Assembly (NCBI GenBank): GCA_003712165.1
Contig: RHLH01000001.1
Span: forward strand, 1,833,575 to 1,897,574
Length of the DNA: 64,000 nucleotides
From: Phycisphaera sp.
GTDB lineage: Bacteria > Planctomycetota > Phycisphaerae > Phycisphaerales > UBA1924
Direction of reading: 5' to 3'
A program made the position numbers and the translations under genes. The notes beneath the pieces were generated by a model that searched no databases, was not told the DNA's origin, and was given only the letters and a program-made list of their open reading frames with translations. Below are positions 9,723 through 19,028 of this stretch, one piece after another. Numbering within the stretch: the stretch's first letter is position 1; the number at the start of each line of letters is the position of its first letter.

Positions 9723-11519
9723 TTAGACGGCCGTCCCAGTATTCGAGAGATACTCACCAAGCTCAGCTCGCTCGAACAACTCGAGATGCCCGCCGACCGT
9801 CGCGTTGACGATCTCCCGACCGTCGGCCTCGAACGCTTCCTTCGCAAGCCTGTACATCGCTTCCATGTTGTCGACATCTGCAGCGTGCCACTTCTTGCCC
9901 TTGAAGTACCTCGGGTCGAAGTGGTTCTCGTCCTCTTCTTCCTGCTCGATCACCTCGCCCTCGGCGATACCCGCCTGTTGCCTGTAGCTGTGATCAAACC
10001 CAACCAGCGCAACTCGTTTGTACCCGAGCCCGTACGCAAGCTGGAGGTGGAAGAAACTGACCGTGTGACGCCATGACACGTTAGTCATCAGATCGGTGCT
10101 AAACTCCGGCTTGCCAATCGACTTGAAGAAGTATGTGTCTTCACCGGGCACGATGCAGTACCCAAGCCAATAGGGGAAGAACTTCGTTACGCCATTTAGA
10201 AGATTAAATTCCACTGCTCCCTGCTCGGCTACGAGGTTGTTCACAACCGAGAGATACGTCGCCCGCGAGAACAGCTCATTGCTGAGTGGCGCAAAGTTGG
10301 AGACAAACACATCCGATCCATCGAGCAAGGAGATATCTGTATCGTTCAGGCTCGGTCCGTTGCCGACGATGACGCACGTATCGCTTCGTCGTTCCTCACG
10401 CAATCTTGCAATCGCTGACTCGGTCCGCTTCATCTGGGCGTGGAGCCAGTGTGAGGAGAACGCCCAGCGCTTATCCGCAACCGTGTAGCACTGATAACCG
10501 TTGCCCGAAGGCGTCTCTGCATCGACCCGCTTGCACACCGGCTCGAGCGCAAGCCCAAGCTCTTTCATGCGCGTAACCGTTCGCCGAATCGGCTGGATAT
10601 CGGGGTTCTTGAGCCGCTCGAGGGCATCGTGCCTCAGGTTGAACGCGGCGAGAATGCGTTTCGTCTCATCCGCGATTGCCTCTTCACTTGAAACCGTCGT
10701 GTTTGCCGCGTGCTTGAGGATGCCGTCGAATCCATCAACGTTGAACTCCGCCCAGCGCGTGGCCCATCGCTCATCGAGAAAGCCGTAGTTCTCGCTGGCG
10801 ACCTTGCAGATCTCCGCGAAGCTCTCGCCTCGCTTACCGAGCGTCTTGTTCTCTTCATAGTACCTCGCGCGTGCAACGAGCCGATCGAGGTGCGCAAACT
10901 TCATCCCCGCTTTCTGTGCACGCATCCAGAACTCATAGTCCATCGCGAAGTACAGCGACTTGTCAGGAATCCCGATCCGCTCAACCACACTCTTGCGCAG
11001 GAAGAGCGCGGGTTGAAGAATCCCGACTTCATGAGAGAGGCGATGCGATAACGATTCGGCGTCGGTATTCACATACGCGTCTCGCGTCTTGCTGCCATCG
11101 GCATCGATATAGATGCCGAGCCCATACACGATATCCGGCTGATCGGGCTCATTGAATCGATCAACAACCGCCCGAAACACACCCTCGTCAGCGTACTCGT
11201 CATCAGAGTTCAGCCATGCGATCACATCACCTTTGGCGAGCGTCATGCCCCTGCCAATCGCATCGGCCTGCCCCTCGTCGGGTTCAGCGTAAAGCGTCAC
11301 CCCGACGCTCTTCTCGGCGATCTCTCTGCTTCCATCCGTGGAGCCCGGGTCGAAGACGAGATGCTCGATCGGCTTGAGAGTCTGCTTCGAGACGGACGAG
11401 ATACAAGCACCGAGGAACTCTGCTTGATTAAAGCTTGGCGTGATCGCCGAGACTGTTCGCACCACGCGATCATCGGAAGCCGACGCATCAGAACCAAAGA
11501 GCTTTGAAAAGAAACCCAT
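9723..11519 (-). CDS. GT2 glycosyltransferase fused to a DUF115 (MptE-like) domain
   Basis: 598 residues. Residues about 18-240 form a GT2 domain: TVSAITPSFNQAEFLGACIS, HLVFDPGSTDGSREIAE and AWLNSDDEY (near 102). Residues about 375-560 form a DUF115/MptE-like Rossmann domain starting TCVIVGNGPSLNDTDISLL and containing YKRVALVGFDHSYRQ and a distal HFDPRYFKGKKWHAAD. The following gene encodes the same second domain alone. DUF115 domains occur in archaeal pterin kinases and in bacterial surface or flagellar glycosylation proteins; here the glycan role fits the context. AAGGTGA precedes the ATG by 6 nt. Whether the DUF115 part transfers, binds or scaffolds is unknown. Confidence 0.84.
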   Translation of the reverse strand: MGFFSKLFGSDASASDDRVVRTVSAITPSFNQAEFLGACISSVSKQTLKPIEHLVFDPGSTDGSREIAEKSVGVTLYAEPDEGQADAIGRGMTLAKGDVIAWLNSDDEYADEGVFRAVVDRFNEPDQPDIVYGLGIYIDADGSKTRDAYVNTDAESLSHRLSHEVGILQPALFLRKSVVERIGIPDKSLYFAMDYEFWMRAQKAGMKFAHLDRLVARARYYEENKTLGKRGESFAEICKVASENYGFLDERWATRWAEFNVDGFDGILKHAANTTVSSEEAIADETKRILAAFNLRHDALERLKNPDIQPIRRTVTRMKELGLALEPVCKRVDAETPSGNGYQCYTVADKRWAFSSHWLHAQMKRTESAIARLREERRSDTCVIVGNGPSLNDTDISLLDGSDVFVSNFAPLSNELFSRATYLSVVNNLVAEQGAVEFNLLNGVTKFFPYWLGYCIVPGEDTYFFKSIGKPEFSTDLMTNVSWRHTVSFFHLQLAYGLGYKRVALVGFDHSYRQQAGIAEGEVIEQEEEDENHFDPRYFKGKKWHAADVDNMEAMYRLAKEAFEADGREIVNATVGGHLELFERAELGEYLSNTGTAV

Positions 11520-11533
11520 AGATAGATCACCTT

Positions 11534-12388
11534 CTAAAACAGCTCTGCAAATCTTACCTTCGGAAAGACTTCGAGCCTGCCTCCAACCGTAGCGTCTCTG
11601 ACACGCCTGCCCTCTTGCTCAAACGCAAGACGCGCCATCCGGTAGGCGATCTCAGATTGAGCAAGATCCGGCATTTGCCACTTGCACCCTTCACCAAAGT
11701 AGCCCGGTGCGAAGTGGTCGGGATCCTCTCCGCCAGAGGTCACGAGCTTGTTGGGCTGGCCCGCCCTGCCGTAATGATGGTCCACTCCGAGAAGCACTAC
11801 CTCCGTGAAACCCAGATGAAAGGCAATCTGCAATGCAACATACGTCACCGTTGCGCCCTGCCACATCCCCCGCGTGAGATCGAAAGAGAAACGAGGCTCG
11901 TTGCTCGTCCGAAGCCAGACTGCTTCGGAGACAGAACCCAATACTGTTCTGCGCTCCCACGCGAGAAACTTCACGGCATCGAGCCCCTGAATATCGTCGG
12001 CGAACTGCTCGATCACGTTCGGATTCACCGCGCAGTAATACCACCTGCGCCAGTTTCTGCACTCCTCGTGCAAGTAAATCCTGTTCGTCCCGATGACATA
12101 CTCGTCTCGCAGGAGTGTGAGATCAGATTCCAACAGACTCGGCCCATTGCCCAGAACAAAGCACCGCTTCCCCCAGTGCCTGCCTCGCAATGCCTCGAGC
12201 CTGGCCCGGTTCAAGTTACCGAGGTGCGACCTACTCCAAGCCGATCCGTGTGCATCTTGAACCCCGAGCACGCTGCGGGCCCATCTCCTGATGAGATGCC
12301 GATAGCGAAACCGCGGCAGAGACGCGCATTCGTTCTGGCCGGCGTTCGCGGAGGATGTGCGTCCCACATTCGTATCGATCGCAGTCAT
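11534..12388 (-). CDS. DUF115 / MptE-like domain protein
   Basis: 284 residues. The core begins GKRCFVLGNGPSLLESDLTL and contains EVVLLGVDHHYGRAGQ, DPDHFAPGYFGEGCKWQMPD and a C-terminal DATVGGRLEVFPKV, parallel to the C-terminal half of the neighbouring GT2-DUF115 protein (NGPSL, GFDHSYRQ, NATVGGHLELFERA). Its ATG overlaps the stop of the upstream methyltransferase gene by 4 bases (ATGA), so the two are translationally coupled. It has no glycosyltransferase motif. A role in modifying or building the surface glycan is inferred from context only. Confidence 0.8.
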   Translation of the reverse strand: MTAIDTNVGRTSSANAGQNECASLPRFRYRHLIRRWARSVLGVQDAHGSAWSRSHLGNLNRARLEALRGRHWGKRCFVLGNGPSLLESDLTLLRDEYVIGTNRIYLHEECRNWRRWYYCAVNPNVIEQFADDIQGLDAVKFLAWERRTVLGSVSEAVWLRTSNEPRFSFDLTRGMWQGATVTYVALQIAFHLGFTEVVLLGVDHHYGRAGQPNKLVTSGGEDPDHFAPGYFGEGCKWQMPDLAQSEIAYRMARLAFEQEGRRVRDATVGGRLEVFPKVRFAELF

Positions 12389-14229
12389 CCACCGCGTTCC
12401 GCTGCCACCTCTGAGTCCTCACCTACGCCGGCGATCTCCTCAGCCAACGGCTTCACCCTCTTTGATGTTGCCTTCTTACGAGACGGAGTTGCCTTCTTGC
12501 TCGACGTGTATGCAGTCGACTTCTTCGCTGCCTTCTTCTTGGCAGAGGGCTTCTTAGCGGCTTTAGCCTTCTTAGTAGCTTTCTTCGATGGAGTCTTTGC
12601 CTTCGCAGGCGTGGGTTCAGGAGACGCCTTGCCGCCTGCCGCCGTGGCAGCTTTGCCGGTGCCAACGGCTTTCCTACGGAAGATCGCCGTCCGCGACAGC
12701 ACGGCTACCTGCTCGAACCTGCCATCGCTGGCGATCGTCTCATCGACGTACTTCGTAACCTCGGGCCAGTCCTCGGAACCGTAGTCATCGACGATGAGCA
12801 TACCGCTAGGCTTGACGTACTCAGCATATCGCTCGAAGTCTTCCCGAACCCCGTCGTAAGTGTGGTCACCATCAATCACGACCACATCGTACGGGGCGCC
12901 TTGCTTCGCCTTTTTCTGTACACCATCATCGGTGGAGAACCCCTCGATAATCTCGAAATCATTCCAATCTATCGCGAGGCGCCTCAAATTTCGCTCGACC
13001 GCGGCTCGGGTCACCTTCTGACCAGTCAGTGGATCCAGATGATCAGAGCCGTAGTACCCGTCAAACGGATCAAGCAGATGGAGTTTCACGCTGTCGTAGA
13101 AGGGAGCGAGCGCCGTATGCATGAAACCTGAACCAAGACCGAAAAGTACTCCAATCTCAAGGATCCTTAGCGAATCGCCCTCGCACGACCTCGCGGCAAA
13201 CACCCTCGCAACGGCGTCTTCAGCGGTCGTCGCGAGTCTGCCCTCACATATCGCCTCGACCTGTTGCACCTTTCTTTCCAGATAGCGAAGCTCGCTGTGC
13301 TCGATACTCAGACCGAGTCGATTCCCGACTTCACCTGTTACGTCGCTAGCGAACTTCCCGCCGAGTAACCTATTGAACTGCACATACCCATCGCCGCGCA
13401 AGCGTGAGGCAAGCGACGATGTGCTATCCATCTTCTTCGAGAGCTTCGCAGCTTCTGATTTCGACGCAGCATCGACCTCATCGATCTTCGTTTCAAGCTC
13501 AACTTTGGTGGCATGGACCGCAAGCCGACGGAGTCTGTCCTGCTCCTTGATGTCTTTGCCAAGAGCGTTCTTCGCCTGGCTTAGCCTGGTTTCGTACTCT
13601 TCCTTTGCCGCATCGATCGCAGCCTGAACCCGCTCGGCCTCTTCGCGGATATGATCGAGCGAACGCTCGATGTCCTTGGCTCTCCCGCCGACCTCATCGA
13701 TCCTCTTTGAGAGCTTGCCGTTGCTTTCCCTGACGACACCGAACGACTTCTCCAGATCTCCGACCTCGGCTTCTGACGATTTCACGAACGCGTCAAGCGA
13801 CTCGCGTGTTGCAGATTCTCTCGCAACCGTTTGAATCTCTGAGCCGAGCTCTTCTTTCACCTGGCCGATGTCCGATGATGCCTCTTCGAGCGACCTGCGC
13901 AGCTCGGCCTGGGCTTTCCCAAGCGACGTGAAAGTCGCGCGGGTGCCCCGATCAAACTGCTCAAGCCACTTCTCGGTGTCGTCGTAGCGGTCGTTCAGCT
14001 TGATGAGGCGTGACGAGGTCCCCGCGAGGTGAACAGCGAGCGTGACCAGGAACTTGCCGATCACACCCAAAGCACCGGCGACAAGCACAATCGAGAAGAT
14101 GGTCAGAGCCGGGATCTCGCTCACAACACCAACTGCTGCGCAGACAACCGCAAGAAGCAGCACTGCGAGAAACGCGGAAAGTAGCCTCTTCCTCTTGGAG
14201 GGATCTGTAAAGAGTTCACCGAAATCCAA
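12385..14229 (-). CDS. Membrane-anchored coiled-coil class I methyltransferase with H1-like tail
   Basis: 614 residues. Two adjacent hydrophobic segments (about 16-36 and 40-62) suggest a hairpin anchor. A long charged heptad-like stretch (about 75-280) predicts a coiled coil. A class I SAM domain follows (about 330-510): RILEIGVLFGLGSGFMHTA, HLLDPFDGYYGSD, DVVVIDGDHTYDGVREDF and MLIVDDYG, closest to the Methyltransf_24 pattern. Residues about 526-600 are a Lys/Ala/Ser-rich tail of KKA, SKK and AKK units like histone H1 or bacterial H1-like proteins. The start is TTG with AAGGAGG 7 nt upstream, the best ribosome site nearby. The gene is coupled to the DUF115 gene, so a complex of the two products at the membrane is plausible; its substrate is unknown. 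Confidence 0.85.
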   Translation of the reverse strand: MDFGELFTDPSKRKRLLSAFLAVLLLAVVCAAVGVVSEIPALTIFSIVLVAGALGVIGKFLVTLAVHLAGTSSRLIKLNDRYDDTEKWLEQFDRGTRATFTSLGKAQAELRRSLEEASSDIGQVKEELGSEIQTVARESATRESLDAFVKSSEAEVGDLEKSFGVVRESNGKLSKRIDEVGGRAKDIERSLDHIREEAERVQAAIDAAKEEYETRLSQAKNALGKDIKEQDRLRRLAVHATKVELETKIDEVDAASKSEAAKLSKKMDSTSSLASRLRGDGYVQFNRLLGGKFASDVTGEVGNRLGLSIEHSELRYLERKVQQVEAICEGRLATTAEDAVARVFAARSCEGDSLRILEIGVLFGLGSGFMHTALAPFYDSVKLHLLDPFDGYYGSDHLDPLTGQKVTRAAVERNLRRLAIDWNDFEIIEGFSTDDGVQKKAKQGAPYDVVVIDGDHTYDGVREDFERYAEYVKPSGMLIVDDYGSEDWPEVTKYVDETIASDGRFEQVAVLSRTAIFRRKAVGTGKAATAAGGKASPEPTPAKAKTPSKKATKKAKAAKKPSAKKKAAKKSTAYTSSKKATPSRKKATSKRVKPLAEEIAGVGEDSEVAAERGG

Positions 14230-14296
14230 GCTCGAACCTCCTTGGTCTCCGCCAAAGCCGCCGACCGCACCATCCTATCAACGAAAGTCCTCTGGC

Positions 14297-15571
14297 TCAC
14301 GCAAAAGGCGACTTCCCCTCATAGATCCACGGATACTCACGCCCGATCAGCCCGGGCCTTGTCTGAGGGTACCACGCGCTGCGCCTGCTGCTTCGATCCA
14401 CGATAGAGAACTGCACCACGCCTGGCCTCCTGTCGATCGTCGATTCATAGGGCACCCCAAGGCTCAGACTCAGCCTGTAGCTGCCGGCCTCAAGCAGCCC
14501 GCCCTCGATCTGAAACTCCGCGTTGTAGCTCCCCCGCCTACGCAATCCCAGATTCGCGGGGTCGTAATCCGCATCACCCGACGCAAGCACCGTCACGCCC
14601 TCGGCGGTCTCGAGCCTGCAGAACACATGAACATTCTCTATGTCCTCGTTGATGTCATAACCAATCCGGACCCGAAGCGGGTCAGCCATCTCGATTTCAC
14701 CCGAGCAGTTACCGCTGGATGTCAGCACCGCGACCTCGCGGATGGACATCGGTTTATCGGTTTCGGGCTCGAACGCCGCGTACGCGTTGTGCTGCGCGTT
14801 CGGATCAAGACTCATCGCCGCGTAGTGATCAACCACCCGCGAAGTCGCGCCGATGCGGACCAGGTGCCCGCGATCAAGCTCCATAGCGCGATCGCACAAC
14901 TGCTCGACGGTCTGCCTGCTATGGCTCACAAACAGAACGGTCCGACCGCTGCGGATCAGTTCCTGCATCCTGTCCGAGGAACGACGCTTGAACTCCGCGT
15001 CACCAACGCTGAGAACCTCATCAATGAGCAGAATCTCGGGCTCGAGCATCACCATCACCGCGAACGCGAGCCTGATCCGCATGCCGCTCGAATACCTCTT
15101 CACCGGAACATCGATAAACGGCCTGATCCCCGAGAACTCGACAATATCGTCAAATTTCTTTCTGATCTCCGAGCGCTGAATGCCCAGGATCACTCCGCTG
15201 AGCATGACGTTCTCTCGACCCGTCAGTTCCGGATTGAACCCCACACCAACCTCGAGCATCGAACCGATACGCCCCCTCGTGATCACCCGGCCCTCTGTGG
15301 GCCTCGTCAGCCTCGAGATGATCTTCAAAAGAGTGCTCTTGCCGGCGCCGTTGCGACCGATGATCCCCATCGCCTCGCCCTGATTCACCTCAAACGAAAC
15401 ATCCTTCAACGCCCAGTGAATCTCGGCATCGGCGTCCGGGTCAGCCTTGGGCCTGATCGCTCGGCTAGCCATCCGAATCATTGAAGCTGAAAGCAGCCGA
15501 TCATGTGCGCGGTGTCTGTGCAGCAGGTACCGCTTGCCGAGCCCTTCCACACTGATCATCGCCTCAGACAA
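14297..15571 (-). CDS. wzt: Wzt-type polysaccharide ABC exporter ATPase with C-terminal carbohydrate-binding domain
   Basis: 424 residues. ATPase half: Walker A GIIGRNGAGKSTLLKI, signature VKRYSSGMRIRLAFAV, Walker B ILLIDEVLSVGDAEF and switch His in LFVSHSRQTV. The C-terminal part from about residue 270 is a beta-rich Wzt_C-like domain, which in O-antigen exporters recognises the modified chain end. It pairs with the permease gene 13 bp upstream to export a lipid-linked glycan across the inner membrane. The TTG start at 15571 is chosen because AGGAGA sits 9 nt before it; the ATG at 15559 has no well-spaced site. Confidence 0.94.
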   Translation of the reverse strand: MSEAMISVEGLGKRYLLHRHRAHDRLLSASMIRMASRAIRPKADPDADAEIHWALKDVSFEVNQGEAMGIIGRNGAGKSTLLKIISRLTRPTEGRVITRGRIGSMLEVGVGFNPELTGRENVMLSGVILGIQRSEIRKKFDDIVEFSGIRPFIDVPVKRYSSGMRIRLAFAVMVMLEPEILLIDEVLSVGDAEFKRRSSDRMQELIRSGRTVLFVSHSRQTVEQLCDRAMELDRGHLVRIGATSRVVDHYAAMSLDPNAQHNAYAAFEPETDKPMSIREVAVLTSSGNCSGEIEMADPLRVRIGYDINEDIENVHVFCRLETAEGVTVLASGDADYDPANLGLRRRGSYNAEFQIEGGLLEAGSYRLSLSLGVPYESTIDRRPGVVQFSIVDRSSRRSAWYPQTRPGLIGREYPWIYEGKSPFA

Positions 15572-15584
15572 CCCGCATACTCTC

Positions 15585-16547
15585 CTAGATCACATCCGTC
15601 ACTGTCTGCTCAAGCTTCATAAACGTCACCAAACCGACGATAAACATCGTCACCGCAGACGCGCACGAGACCAGCCCCATCCCCAGCGTGATCTGTATCT
15701 CAGTCCCCAGCAGACAACTCCGAGCCCCCTCGCAAACAGTCACCATGGGATTGACCGCGTACAGCAGCCTAAACCGCTCCGGAACAAGGTCAGTCGTGCT
15801 GTACAGAATCGGGGAGCAGAAGAACCAGAGTTGGAGCAGAACTGGCAGGAAATGGTGCACGTCGCGATAGTGAGCGTTGAGCACGCTGAGCCCAAAGCCC
15901 ATACCAGCTGCGGCCACGATCGCAAGAATCAGACACGCAGGAAGCAGCAACACATTCACTGAGGGCGCGTACTGGTACAACGCAAGGATGATCACGAGAA
16001 TCCCGAGTCCGAATGCGAAATCGACAAGCGGGCTCGTGATGTTCGAGATAGGCAGCAAGAGCCTCGGAAAGTACACCTTTGAGAGAATCGGCGCGTCATG
16101 CTTGAGCGCGTTGGCTGCCCGCCCCACCGAAGAGCTGTAGTAGTTCCAGATGATCATCGCCGGAAAGAGAAACAGGGGATAAGGCAGCCCCCCAGAACCC
16201 GCGCGGTGCAGCAACCGCTCAAAGACCACCCAATAGACACCGAGCGACATCAACGGCACGAGAATCGCCCAGACAATGCCGAACATCGTCTGGCGGTAAC
16301 GCACCTTGATATCACGCTGGACGAGCATCAAGAGCAGATCACGCCAGACCACGGCTTCTCTGAGCCGAGCTGGGATGCTGTCGTTTGACTGCTCGATGAC
16401 GCGTTCGAACCGGCGATCCAACCCGATCACAGGGACCCCCTCTGCCGCACCGTCCGAGGTCGACGTAGGGGCAGCCTCGTCCTGGGCCTGGTTCGTGTCA
16501 ACGGTCGTCAAATAGCCTCTCCGTGCTTCCAGTGGGATCCTATTCAC
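15585..16547 (-). CDS. wzm: Wzm-type polysaccharide ABC exporter permease
   Basis: 320 residues. It has a cytoplasmic N-terminus with WRDLLLMLVQRDIKVRYRQT, the conserved amphipathic entry of ABC-2 glycan permeases, and then six hydrophobic segments, including LFLFPAMIIWNYYSSSVGRA and FLPVLLQLWFFCSPILYST. It forms the channel for Wzt. The longest frame starts at GTG 16547, but this has no ribosome site; a TTG at 16511 is preceded by GGAGAGG at 5 nt and may be the true start. It is divergent from the cytidylyltransferase gene at 16625, and the 77-bp spacer must hold both promoters. Confidence 0.93.
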   Translation of the reverse strand: MNRIPLEARRGYLTTVDTNQAQDEAAPTSTSDGAAEGVPVIGLDRRFERVIEQSNDSIPARLREAVVWRDLLLMLVQRDIKVRYRQTMFGIVWAILVPLMSLGVYWVVFERLLHRAGSGGLPYPLFLFPAMIIWNYYSSSVGRAANALKHDAPILSKVYFPRLLLPISNITSPLVDFAFGLGILVIILALYQYAPSVNVLLLPACLILAIVAAAGMGFGLSVLNAHYRDVHHFLPVLLQLWFFCSPILYSTTDLVPERFRLLYAVNPMVTVCEGARSCLLGTEIQITLGMGLVSCASAVTMFIVGLVTFMKLEQTVTDVI

Positions 16548-16624
16548 CCGCAGAGCGGTGAACCGAATCCTGCAGCGCTAGAATCCGAGCCTCGCCAGAT
16601 GACAGCCGGAGACGGAAACGCCGC

Positions 16625-17326
16625 ATGACTCTGCACGACACGCCCATCCGCATCGCAGCTCTCGTGCCGATGCGACACAGCAGCGAACGTGTCCCGAACA
16701 AGAACTTCCGTGAGTTTGCAGGCAAGCCCCTCTACCAGTGGATCGTAAGCGCCCTCCTCGAAGCCCCCTCGGTCTCTGAGGTTGTGATCGACACCGACAG
16801 CCCGACCATCCGCGAGCAAACTCAAACAGACTTCCCCGCAGTCCGCGTACTCGAGCGACCAGAGCACCTCCGCGACGGCGCAATCCCGATGAACACCGTC
16901 CTGCTCAACACCGTGAATCAGATCGACGCCGACTACTACCTCCAGACCCACAGCACCAACCCACTGCTCCGCGCAGAGACCATCGAACGGGCGGTCAAGA
17001 CCTTCATTGGGTCTCGTGACGAGCATGACTCGCTCTTCGGCGTGACCCGCTGGCAGACACGGCTCTATAACCAAAGCGGCGCACCAATCAACCACGATCC
17101 AGATGTCCTGCTCAGGACGCAGGATCTCCCCCCCTTGTTCGAAGAGAACTCCAACATCTACCTCTTTGGGCGTCACACCCTTGAAGAGCGTGGCAATCGA
17201 ATCGGTCACAAGCCGTTGCTCTTCGAGATCGACCGTCTCGAATCGCTCGACATCGACGATGAGGAAGCTTTCCAGCTCGCCGAGGCGGTCGCCCTCGCGG
17301 GGCTGGTGTCAGGAGAAAAGCGTTGA
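16625..17326 (+). CDS. NeuA-like acylneuraminate cytidylyltransferase family protein
   Basis: 233 residues. The nucleotide-binding start ALVPMRHSSERVPNKN followed by FREFAGKPLYQW matches CMP-sugar synthetases (CMP-NeuAc, CMP-Kdo, CMP-legionaminate type), which use CTP to activate the anomeric hydroxyl of a keto-sugar acid. LQTHSTNPLLRAETIE and EENSNIYLFGRHTLE are further family positions. No NeuB-type aldolase is present here, so the sugar is not predictable. The stop overlaps the TTG start of the next gene, the first of three such overlaps in this unit. Confidence 0.85.
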   Translation: MTLHDTPIRIAALVPMRHSSERVPNKNFREFAGKPLYQWIVSALLEAPSVSEVVIDTDSPTIREQTQTDFPAVRVLERPEHLRDGAIPMNTVLLNTVNQIDADYYLQTHSTNPLLRAETIERAVKTFIGSRDEHDSLFGVTRWQTRLYNQSGAPINHDPDVLLRTQDLPPLFEENSNIYLFGRHTLEERGNRIGHKPLLFEIDRLESLDIDDEEAFQLAEAVALAGLVSGEKR

Positions 17327-18279
17327 ACCGAGGCAAGCTGCTCGTGACCGGCCCGCGCATCCTGCGCGACTTTGACATGGTCAGACCCGGGCTCGAAGAG
17401 CTCGGGTTCGACATCAAGACGGTCGAGGTCCGCCAGTGCCTGACTGAGGACGAGCTGATCCCGCTCGTAGGCGACATCGATGCCGTGATCTGCGGCGGGG
17501 ACAAGTGGACCGCCCGCGTCATGGATAACGCGCCGAAGCTCAAGGCGATCTGCAAATGGGGCACCGGCACCGACGCGATCGACTTCGACGCCGCCCACGA
17601 ACGCGGCATCCTCGTCCGCAACGTGCCCGACGCGTTCAGTGTGCCGGTCGCAGATTCGGTGATGTGCTTCATCCTCAACTTCGCCCGCCGAACCCCCTGG
17701 CTCGACAGAGAGATCAAGGCTGGCAGGTGGACCCCACTCGACGGCAGAAGCCTCTCAGAGTGCACGCTCGGCGTGGTCGGGGTCGGCAACATCGGGAGCA
17801 CCGTCCTGCGTCGTGCCAAGGCGTTCGGGATGAAGCTCATCGCCACCGACCCGAGAACGGACATCCCCCTCCAGCTCATCGATGACACAAACCTCGAACT
17901 CACGGATCTCGACGACCTGCTCCAACGCTCTGATTTCGTGAGCCTCAATTGCGACCTCAACGACACGACCCGGGGCCTGATCGGCAAGCGTGAACTCGGG
18001 CTGATGCAGAAATCAGCAGTGCTCATCAACACCTCACGCGGACCGGTCGTGCAGCAGGCGGCGATCGAGAATGCGCTGGTCAGCGGTGACATCGCAGGCG
18101 CCGGACTCGACGTCTTCGAGACCGAGCCTTTGCCTGCGGACAGCACTCTGTTGAAACTCGACAATGTCATGCTGACCCCTCACCTTGCGCAGAGTTCTGA
18201 CCGCGCCGCCCACCGGACACACAAACGAGTCGTGCAGAACGTTGTCGAGCTCCTGGACATGCAAGAGGGACGCGGATGA
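17323..18279 (+). CDS. D-2-hydroxyacid (phosphoglycerate-type) dehydrogenase
   Basis: 318 residues. NAD-binding GVVGVGNIGSTVLRRAKAFG, Arg in LINTSRGPVVQQ, Glu in GAGLDVFETEPLP and His in MLTPHLAQSS form the catalytic set of the D-2-hydroxyacid dehydrogenase family. It lacks the C-terminal ACT domain of long SerA forms. It starts at TTG inside the stop of the cytidylyltransferase gene, with AGGAGA about 6 nt upstream. In this context it more likely oxidises a sugar-acid carbon, or acts in reverse, than feeds serine synthesis (inference). Confidence 0.86.
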   Translation: MNRGKLLVTGPRILRDFDMVRPGLEELGFDIKTVEVRQCLTEDELIPLVGDIDAVICGGDKWTARVMDNAPKLKAICKWGTGTDAIDFDAAHERGILVRNVPDAFSVPVADSVMCFILNFARRTPWLDREIKAGRWTPLDGRSLSECTLGVVGVGNIGSTVLRRAKAFGMKLIATDPRTDIPLQLIDDTNLELTDLDDLLQRSDFVSLNCDLNDTTRGLIGKRELGLMQKSAVLINTSRGPVVQQAAIENALVSGDIAGAGLDVFETEPLPADSTLLKLDNVMLTPHLAQSSDRAAHRTHKRVVQNVVELLDMQEGRG

Positions 18280-19028
18280 GCACGCAGCGAGTAGCACTCA
18301 TCACCGGAGCCGCGGGTGGGATCGGAAGCGCCACCTGCCGAGTCTTCCACGACGCCGGCTGGTTCATTGTGGGTGTCGATAGGCGCCACGAGGACGTGCC
18401 GGGCGTTGACCAGTTTCTCGAATACGACATCTCGGATCCGAACACACCCACTGAGATCTTTGAGCAGGTCCGCGCGTCCAAGGGCCGCCTCGACGCGCTC
18501 GTGAACAACGCGGCAATGCAGCTCTGCAAGCCGATCATCGAGACCACAGCCGAAGAATGGGACCAGGTAATGGCCTCCAACATCCGCTCAGTGTTCCTCT
18601 CCGCGAAAGAGGCTCACCCGCTGCTGAAAGAGACCCGAGGCTCGATCATCAATGTCAGCAGCGTCCACGCGATGGCAACCAGCAAGAACATCGCCGCCTA
18701 CGCCGCCAGCAAGGGCGCTCTCTCCGCGTTCACCCGCTCGCTCGCGCTGGAATTCGGAGATGACGAAATACGCGTCAACGCGGTGCTCCCGGGCGCTGTG
18801 GACACCCCCATGCTTCACGCGGGGCTCGACCGAGGTCATGTCGAGCCGGGCAGCATGGACGAACTCGTCCGAGGGCTTGGAGAACGCCACGTGATGGGAC
18901 GCGTGGGACAGCCCGAAGAGATCGGGCGAGTCATTCACTTCCTCGCCGACTCACAACAGTCTTCGTTTATCACCGGACAGTCGATCGTCGTCGACGGCGG
19001 AGCGCTCGCGAGGCTGAGCACGGAATGA
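18276..19028 (+). CDS. SDR family oxidoreductase
   Basis: 250 residues, the usual size for classical short-chain dehydrogenases. It has TGAAGGIG for NAD(P) binding, NNAA after strand 4, Ser in IINVSSVHAMA and YAASK as catalytic Tyr/Lys, followed by RVNAVLPGAVDTPM and the C-terminal FITGQSIVVDGGA. The start ATGA overlaps the end of the dehydrogenase gene. Campylobacter PtmA, an SDR next to a CMP-sugar synthetase in legionaminate synthesis, is a conceptual parallel, but identity is not claimed. Confidence 0.88.
   Translation: MSTQRVALITGAAGGIGSATCRVFHDAGWFIVGVDRRHEDVPGVDQFLEYDISDPNTPTEIFEQVRASKGRLDALVNNAAMQLCKPIIETTAEEWDQVMASNIRSVFLSAKEAHPLLKETRGSIINVSSVHAMATSKNIAAYAASKGALSAFTRSLALEFGDDEIRVNAVLPGAVDTPMLHAGLDRGHVEPGSMDELVRGLGERHVMGRVGQPEEIGRVIHFLADSQQSSFITGQSIVVDGGALARLSTE

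Noticed and set aside
14042..15484. 480-codon plus-strand frame opposite the Wzt gene
   Set aside because: Antisense to a gene with perfect ABC motifs; Arg/His/Pro-rich shadow translation.
16579..16584. TAGAAT as a -10 box for the cytidylyltransferase gene
   Set aside because: No acceptable -35 box at 16-18 bp; left unlisted.
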